From Bacteroidota bacterium (lineage in GTDB: Bacteria > Bacteroidota > Bacteroidia > AKYH767-A > JABDAW01): 18,264 nucleotides of DNA. The notes beneath the pieces were generated by a model. It worked only from the letters and a program-made list of their open reading frames with translations. It was not told the origin of the DNA and searched no databases. Location of the stretch: assembly GCA_023251595.1 (NCBI GenBank), contig JAHEYM010000022.1, forward strand, positions 1 to 18,264. The letters are read 5' to 3'. Shown in pieces: positions 13,243 through 18,264 of this stretch; within the stretch, counting starts at the first letter, position 1; the number at the start of each line of letters is the position of its first letter. Made by a program: the position numbers and the translations under genes.

Positions 13243-16209
13243 ATGGATTATTATCCCTACATTAGCAGGCTAAACCGTTCCCTTAAAATTGACCTCATGA
13301 GCATGAACATTACCAACAGAAAATCATTCACTATCATCCGCCCAAATCGAATTCAAAACTTCAGGAATTGGGTCTTTTCCTTGCTCATTTTATTAGCGCC
13401 TTCCGCAGGTTTAATGGCACAACAAAACCTTTGGAGTACTAATGCTGCGTACCACATAGACGGAAAGCCACATAACGATAAACATTATGATTCGCTAAAA
13501 AAAGCAGGCAAACTTAACGGCTATCATGTTGAATACAACACCGCAAATGGCAGAATTACACCACCGGTACCCGCGAATGTTACGCCGAACCCGGTAAATC
13601 CTCAGAGTATAAATACCTGCGATTGCTGGATTACATTGGATAGCTCCTTCTCTGTTTGTCAATTCGATGGTAGTGGTGGAAATGGCGGTCCCGGGTTACC
13701 TCCGGATTACAGGAATGATGACTGGTCAACAGTTTCTATCAACCTTCCATTTAATTTCTGTTTTTATGGAACAAATGAAACATCCCTTTTCATCAATAAC
13801 AACGGGAATGTTTCTTTCGGGTTACCCTATTCCACTTTTACTTCGAATCCATTTCCAGACCCAAGTTTTTCAATGATTGCTCCATTTTGGGGAGATGTCG
13901 ACACCAGGGGTGGTATGGGGATAGTTCACTATCAACTTACCCCCACGCACCTTATTGTGAAGTGGGATTCGGTTGGTTATTATAATATGTACACCGATAA
14001 GTATAACACGTTCCAACTAATTTTGACCGATGGCACAGATCCGCTCATTCCAAGTGGAAATAACTGTTCCTTTTGCTACAAAGACATGCAATGGACAACG
14101 GGTGATGCCTCCGGAGGTATAGGTGGTTTTGGTGGAACACCGGCTACTGTAGGTGCTAATCAGGGAAACGGAATTGATTACATCCAATTCGGTCGATTCG
14201 ATCAGCCAGGAACAGCTTATACCGGACCTTATCCTGCGGGACCTTATGAAGGCGTTAGCTGGCTTGATAATCAATCTTTTATTTTCAGCACATGTAGTTC
14301 TACTAATATTCCGCCAATCGTGAGTGGATTAACCGCCTGCGACACTATTTTTATCTGCGAAGGTGATACAACCTATATGAACGTTTCATTTCTTTCGCCG
14401 GAAATCGGACAAGTGACAACAGACACTGCTTATGCGGATTCCGCAACTGTTGGTTTTACTCTCCTTGGAACCACCTTCGGAAATACTGCCACCGTTTCGG
14501 GAATGTTTGTGGGTGATTCGACCAATCATGGGTATAACCTTCTGACTTTTTCTGCGACCGACAATGGTACACCAATACAAACTACCATCGTAAATATTAT
14601 GGTTCATGTCGATACATTTGCGATGCCCCACCCCATACTTCAAGGCGATACGCTGATCTGTCCGGGAACTCAAGACACATTAAGTTTAGTGACACCAGGA
14701 TACGACACCTACTTATGGAGCAATGGGTCAACGTCACCTTACATAGTTGTAGGTGCAGCAGGAACATATACAGTTCAGGTTACATACAATGGTTGTCGAT
14801 TATCTGCATCATTCAATGTCACAGTCGGGCTTTCTATACTTCCATTAATCACCGGGCCAACACATTATTGTCATCAGGACAGTGTCAGTCTCTCAGTTCA
14901 AAATAACTATCTGTCATATCTTTGGACAAACGGTTTCACTGGTACAACTCAGACTGTCGATTCAGGAACCTATACCGTGACTGTAACTGATCAGTATGGT
15001 TGCACTATGACATCACCACCATTCTTAGTCACTGCCACCGATCCGCAGGTAAATATTACGGGTATTGACAGTGTTTGTTTTGGAAGTACAACCACGTTAA
15101 CCGCGAATCCTCTTCCTAATCCATGGACATATCTATGGTCGAACAGCAGTACTGCCAATCCGGTAACCATCGGCGCGGGCAATTGGAGTGTTACTGTTAC
15201 AGATACAGCGGGATGCACAGATACCGCCTCATACACCGTAATTTCGGTTCCATTACCTACTCCAACAATAACCGGAAATCTGAATTATTGTCCGGGCAGA
15301 AACACCGTGCTAACAGCCAACCCTTCGGGTCTGAGTAATTATTCATGGTCGAACGGAACAGGAGTTATAACTGACACCGTAACAGCAGGAACGTATACAG
15401 TAACTGTGACAGGAACTTTCGGATGTACCGGAACTTCACCAGCCGTAACTGTGACTCAATGGCCGGCTCCAACACCAGATATTTTGGGTGCAGGGAATTT
15501 CTGTTATGGTGGAAGTGCAACATTGGTGGTGGATTCACCTTATGTTTCCTATTTATGGTCGGACGGAGTAACGACCGGCGTAAATACCGTGGACAGCACC
15601 GGTCTTTACACCGTCACGGTAACCGATGCGAATGGATGTACGGGAACTTCGCCTGCTGTGAACACCACAGCATATCCGATACCTGTCGCTGCATTTACAT
15701 CGATTCCGAATGATTCCATCTATGCCGATTCAGTTGCTGTGATGTTCTTTAATCAATCGACCGTAAGTTCAGGTACCATTGCGAGTTGGACATGGGATTT
15801 CGGTGACGGCTCGACGGATACTTCTTGTACCGCCCTTCCGTGTAATCCTTCTCACATGTATGCAGAAACGGGACATTACTTGGTAGTGCTCACTATCGTA
15901 ACTTCCAACGGATGTGTTGATACCGTCTATCACTATATCGATGTGCTTACAACACCGGTTTATGCTCCGAACGTTTTCTCACCTGGTCCGAATGGACATA
16001 ATGACCTTCTACACTTTAAATACCTTGAATTTCACCCTAACAGCAGGTTAGTCATTTATAACAGATGGGGAACAAAACTCTATGAATCCGCAGACTACAA
16101 GCAGGATTGGGATGGTGGGAACTACTCCGATGGGGTTTATTATTACATCCTATATGTATCGAATGGTCCTGTAATGTACGGGTTTGTTACCCTCATCAGA
16201 GATAAATAG
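13243..16209 (+). CDS. Giant secreted surface protein: nidogen-like domain, five Cys-paired repeats, PKD, gliding-type (T9SS type B) C-terminus
   Basis: The product has 988 residues. The signal region has hydrophobic WVFSLLILLAPSAGLMA (43-59), likely cut before QQN. Because it lies far from the first Met, the ATGs at 13297 or 13303 (Met19, Met21) may be the true start. A conserved N-terminal unit is KAGKLNGYHVEYNTANGRI (87-105). A nidogen-like domain spans about 160-350 (MIAPFWGDVDTR; NTFQLILTDGTDP; DMQWTTGD). Next is a Cys-containing Ig/cadherin-like unit (355-460). Five modules of about 70 residues (463-530, 531-600, 601-671, 672-741, 742-812) each have YLWSNG-type and TYTVTVTD-type strands and a Cys pair: 473/518, 543/587, 612/658, 683/728, 754/799. 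A PKD domain follows (813-902, WTWDFGDGS). The gliding-associated CTD (905-988) has APNVFSPGPNGHNDLL, IYNRWGTKLYES and DWDGGNYSDGVYYYILY. An adhesin or gliding-related surface protein is likely; no enzymatic motif is seen. Confidence 0.87.
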   Translation: MDYYPYISRLNRSLKIDLMSMNITNRKSFTIIRPNRIQNFRNWVFSLLILLAPSAGLMAQQNLWSTNAAYHIDGKPHNDKHYDSLKKAGKLNGYHVEYNTANGRITPPVPANVTPNPVNPQSINTCDCWITLDSSFSVCQFDGSGGNGGPGLPPDYRNDDWSTVSINLPFNFCFYGTNETSLFINNNGNVSFGLPYSTFTSNPFPDPSFSMIAPFWGDVDTRGGMGIVHYQLTPTHLIVKWDSVGYYNMYTDKYNTFQLILTDGTDPLIPSGNNCSFCYKDMQWTTGDASGGIGGFGGTPATVGANQGNGIDYIQFGRFDQPGTAYTGPYPAGPYEGVSWLDNQSFIFSTCSSTNIPPIVSGLTACDTIFICEGDTTYMNVSFLSPEIGQVTTDTAYADSATVGFTLLGTTFGNTATVSGMFVGDSTNHGYNLLTFSATDNGTPIQTTIVNIMVHVDTFAMPHPILQGDTLICPGTQDTLSLVTPGYDTYLWSNGSTSPYIVVGAAGTYTVQVTYNGCRLSASFNVTVGLSILPLITGPTHYCHQDSVSLSVQNNYLSYLWTNGFTGTTQTVDSGTYTVTVTDQYGCTMTSPPFLVTATDPQVNITGIDSVCFGSTTTLTANPLPNPWTYLWSNSSTANPVTIGAGNWSVTVTDTAGCTDTASYTVISVPLPTPTITGNLNYCPGRNTVLTANPSGLSNYSWSNGTGVITDTVTAGTYTVTVTGTFGCTGTSPAVTVTQWPAPTPDILGAGNFCYGGSATLVVDSPYVSYLWSDGVTTGVNTVDSTGLYTVTVTDANGCTGTSPAVNTTAYPIPVAAFTSIPNDSIYADSVAVMFFNQSTVSSGTIASWTWDFGDGSTDTSCTALPCNPSHMYAETGHYLVVLTIVTSNGCVDTVYHYIDVLTTPVYAPNVFSPGPNGHNDLLHFKYLEFHPNSRLVIYNRWGTKLYESADYKQDWDGGNYSDGVYYYILYVSNGPVMYGFVTLIRDK

Positions 16210-16267
16210 TACGTAAGTTGTGAGTGGTAAGTCGTAAGACTTGAGTAATAAGTCGTAATTTGGTAAT
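16210..16267 (+). repeat. GTAAGTCGTAAG-type short intergenic repeat
   Basis: The 97-base gap between the tandem giant genes contains GTAAGTTGTGAGTGGTAAGT, CGTAAGACTTGAGTAATAAG and TCGTAATTTGGTAA. These are loose copies of a GTAAGTCGTAAG-like unit. A perfect 10-bp palindrome CGAACGTTCG (16294-16303) stands 3 bases before the next ATG. No good TAnnTTTG box was found, so read-through from the first gene is possible. Confidence 0.5.
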
Positions 16268-16306
16268 CTTTAATGAGCAGTGGTAAAAGGAAACGAACGT
16301 TCGAAG

Positions 16307-18264
16307 ATGGGGCAAAATCGGTTGTTAATTCAGTTCTTACTTTGTACTATATTGTTCTGTTCATTCAGCTTAAATAAATCACTAGCGCAGAAAAAGATTG
16401 ATCCCCGAAACAGCAACTATGAAGAGTTGAAGGGAAGCGGGAAACTGAAGGATTATCACGTCGAATATAATACCAATACTGAGAGAATAGTTCCCCGCCT
16501 TGCGCCGAGGATCCATCAGAATAACCCCAGTCAACAGAGTGTAAATACCTGTAACTGTTGGGTTCCTCTCGATAGTACTTTCACCATCGTTCCATTTTCG
16601 GGTGTTTCACCACCAGAATACAGGAATGACGATCTTTCCACCACTGTAATCAGCATTCCGTTTACCTTTTGCTTTTATGGTCAGAACATTACTGACCTCT
16701 ATATTAATAACAACGGTAATGTCTCCTTCGGCGGACCGGTTGGAGTATATAGTGCATCACCATTCCCGATTGTAGGTTCTTCGATGGTTGCCCCGTTTTG
16801 GGCAGATGTCGATACCCGTAATCTTATGAGCGGATTGGTTTATTATGAGTTGACTCCGACGCACCTGATTGTGCAGTGGGATACGGTTGGATATTACGGG
16901 AGTCACGCAGATTTGTTGAATACTTTTCAATTGATCATGACTGATGGAACCGACCCATTGGTTCCGGGAGGAAACAATGTTTCATTTTGTTATAAAGATA
17001 TGCAATGGACAACAGGAGATGCCTCTCAGGGTTCCGGTGGTTTCGGTGGGGTTCCGGCAACTGTAGGTGCAAATCTCGGCGATGGTGTAAGTTTTATCCA
17101 ATTCGGAAGATTTGATTCTCCCGGAACCACTTACACAGGACCGTATCCTGTTGGACCACCTTACGAAGGAGTAAGTTGGCTCGACTATCAGTCATTCCTG
17201 TTTAGCACTTGTTCGGCGACAAATATCCCCCCTATCGTGAGTGGGCTGACTTCGTGCGACACCCTATTTATTTGTGAAGGAGACACGCTATATCTCAACG
17301 CAGATTTTCTTTCACCCGAGGCGGGACAAATAACTACAGATACTGCTTATGCTGACTCCTTGGGCACAGGTTTTTACATCATCAGCACAACGCCAGGTAA
17401 TACTGCAAGCATAGCCACTATGTTTATAGGCGATTCATTAAATCACGGCTTTAATTTATTGACTTTTTCGGCCACCGATAATGGTGTTCCAGCACAGACA
17501 ACCATTGTAAATATCGTTGTACACGTCGATACTTTCGCTATGCCGCACCCGGTATTGCAAGGAGATACACTGATTTGTCCAGGGGTTTCAGATACACTCA
17601 GTTTAATAACGCCGGGATACGATACCTATCTTTGGAGTACGGGTGAAACTACCCCAACAATTGTGGTAAGTGCCGCCGGTACTTATACCTGTACGGTAAC
17701 ATTCAATGGCTGTTGGATGAACAATTCCTTCACAGTAACAGTCGGAAACTCAGTATTACCGGTTATTACAGGACCAAATCATCTTTGTCATCAGGACAGT
17801 GCCAATGTCTCCGTTCAGAGTAATTATCTAAGTTATTTATGGAGTAATGGCTTCACCGGAATTAATCAAGTTGTCGATAGCGGTATTTTCACTGTTACTG
17901 TTACTGATCAATACGGATGTACCATGACATCACCACCTGATACGATAAGAACTACTGATCCACAGGTTGCAATTACGGGCGTTGATAGTATTTGTGCGAA
18001 CTCCACAACTGTTCTTGCAGCGACATTCGGATTATGGTCATTTCAATGGTCGAACGGTGCAACAACAGCAGTGGTTACCGTTCCTCCCGGGAGTTATACT
18101 GTTTTGATTACTGATTCTTTTGGATGTACGGATACTGCATCGCACATCGTGGTTGGCATTCCTCTTCCTACACCAGTTATAACCGGAACACTTAATTATT
18201 GTCAGGGAGCAAACACTACACTTACAGCTACACCGGCTGGTTTCGCGAGTTACACCTGGTCGAA
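16307..18264 (+). CDS. Second giant surface protein, tandem paralogue of the first; 3' end outside window
   Basis: The frame is open from ATG 16307 to the right edge, 652 codons without a stop. It starts MGQNRLLIQFLLCTILFCSF with LNKSLAQKK, a clear signal peptide cut after SLA. The N-terminal unit GKLKDYHVEYNTNTERI matches the upstream gene. A nidogen-like domain follows (MVAPFWADVDTR; LNTFQLIMTDGTDP; DMQWTTGDAS), then the Ig/cadherin-like unit (IPPIVSGLTSCDTLFICEGD). Cys-paired modules include YLWSTGETTPTIVV with FNGC, YLWSNGFTGINQVV with QYGC, FQWSNGATTAVVTV with SFGC, and the start of a fourth (LNYCQGANTTLTATPAG). Domain order and many motifs are the same as in the upstream gene, so the C-terminus probably also carries PKD and T9SS parts, which cannot be seen. 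The loop between conserved blocks near residue 85 is shorter than in the first copy. Tandem duplication followed by divergence is the simplest explanation. Confidence 0.88.
   Translation, partial: MGQNRLLIQFLLCTILFCSFSLNKSLAQKKIDPRNSNYEELKGSGKLKDYHVEYNTNTERIVPRLAPRIHQNNPSQQSVNTCNCWVPLDSTFTIVPFSGVSPPEYRNDDLSTTVISIPFTFCFYGQNITDLYINNNGNVSFGGPVGVYSASPFPIVGSSMVAPFWADVDTRNLMSGLVYYELTPTHLIVQWDTVGYYGSHADLLNTFQLIMTDGTDPLVPGGNNVSFCYKDMQWTTGDASQGSGGFGGVPATVGANLGDGVSFIQFGRFDSPGTTYTGPYPVGPPYEGVSWLDYQSFLFSTCSATNIPPIVSGLTSCDTLFICEGDTLYLNADFLSPEAGQITTDTAYADSLGTGFYIISTTPGNTASIATMFIGDSLNHGFNLLTFSATDNGVPAQTTIVNIVVHVDTFAMPHPVLQGDTLICPGVSDTLSLITPGYDTYLWSTGETTPTIVVSAAGTYTCTVTFNGCWMNNSFTVTVGNSVLPVITGPNHLCHQDSANVSVQSNYLSYLWSNGFTGINQVVDSGIFTVTVTDQYGCTMTSPPDTIRTTDPQVAITGVDSICANSTTVLAATFGLWSFQWSNGATTAVVTVPPGSYTVLITDSFGCTDTASHIVVGIPLPTPVITGTLNYCQGANTTLTATPAGFASYTWS

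Noticed and set aside
16273..16375. Earlier ATG as the start of the second giant protein
   Set aside because: That frame stops after 34 codons. The ATG at 16307 gives a proper signal peptide and a frame open to the window end.

Overview
The window looks like a chromosomal piece from a member of the Bacteroidota, possibly a Chitinophagales, Sphingobacteriia or Flavobacteriia-type organism; I cannot place it more exactly. Supporting signs are a type IX secretion (T9SS) type A sorting domain, a gliding-motility-type (type B) C-terminal domain, a rimP-nusA-infB cluster with a short NusA and an IF-2 with a very long proline/lysine-rich linker, promoter-like TAnnTTTG boxes, almost no Shine-Dalgarno sequences, and short repeats in most intergenic gaps.

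Layout. 1-1173 (minus): a small secreted T9SS cargo protein followed by a collagen-like Gly-X-Y surface protein that runs off the left edge. 1300-4510 (plus): an orphan membrane histidine kinase, a HemW-type radical SAM protein and a cyclase/kynurenine-formamidase-family hydrolase. 4564-6825 (minus): a GNAT acetyltransferase and a multi-pass GT-C-like glycosyltransferase, 12 bases apart. 6903-11854 (minus): the conserved rimP, nusA, infB cluster with a promoter-like box and a terminator-like leader hairpin in front of rimP. 12103-12814 (minus): a small gene split in two at an (AT)6 tract. 13243-18264 (plus): two tandem paralogous giant surface proteins. The first is complete, with a nidogen-like domain, five Cys-paired repeat modules, a PKD domain and a gliding-associated C-terminus. 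The second is cut by the right edge.

How the genes fit together. The central block is housekeeping: transcription elongation and antitermination, translation initiation, 30S maturation and HemW. Both ends are cell-surface material exported by Sec and, for those with visible sorting domains, the T9SS. The secretion machinery itself is not in the window. No tRNA, rRNA, CRISPR array, transposase or phage gene was recognised.

The points most worth a second look are: a GC-rich palindromic repeat inside the hemW reading frame with a sister copy just upstream; the (AT)6 frameshift that a single AT unit would repair; the leader hairpin of the rimP-nusA-infB cluster; inverted repeat arms in the nusA-infB gap; and a collagen-like 18-bp array in which all variation is synonymous.
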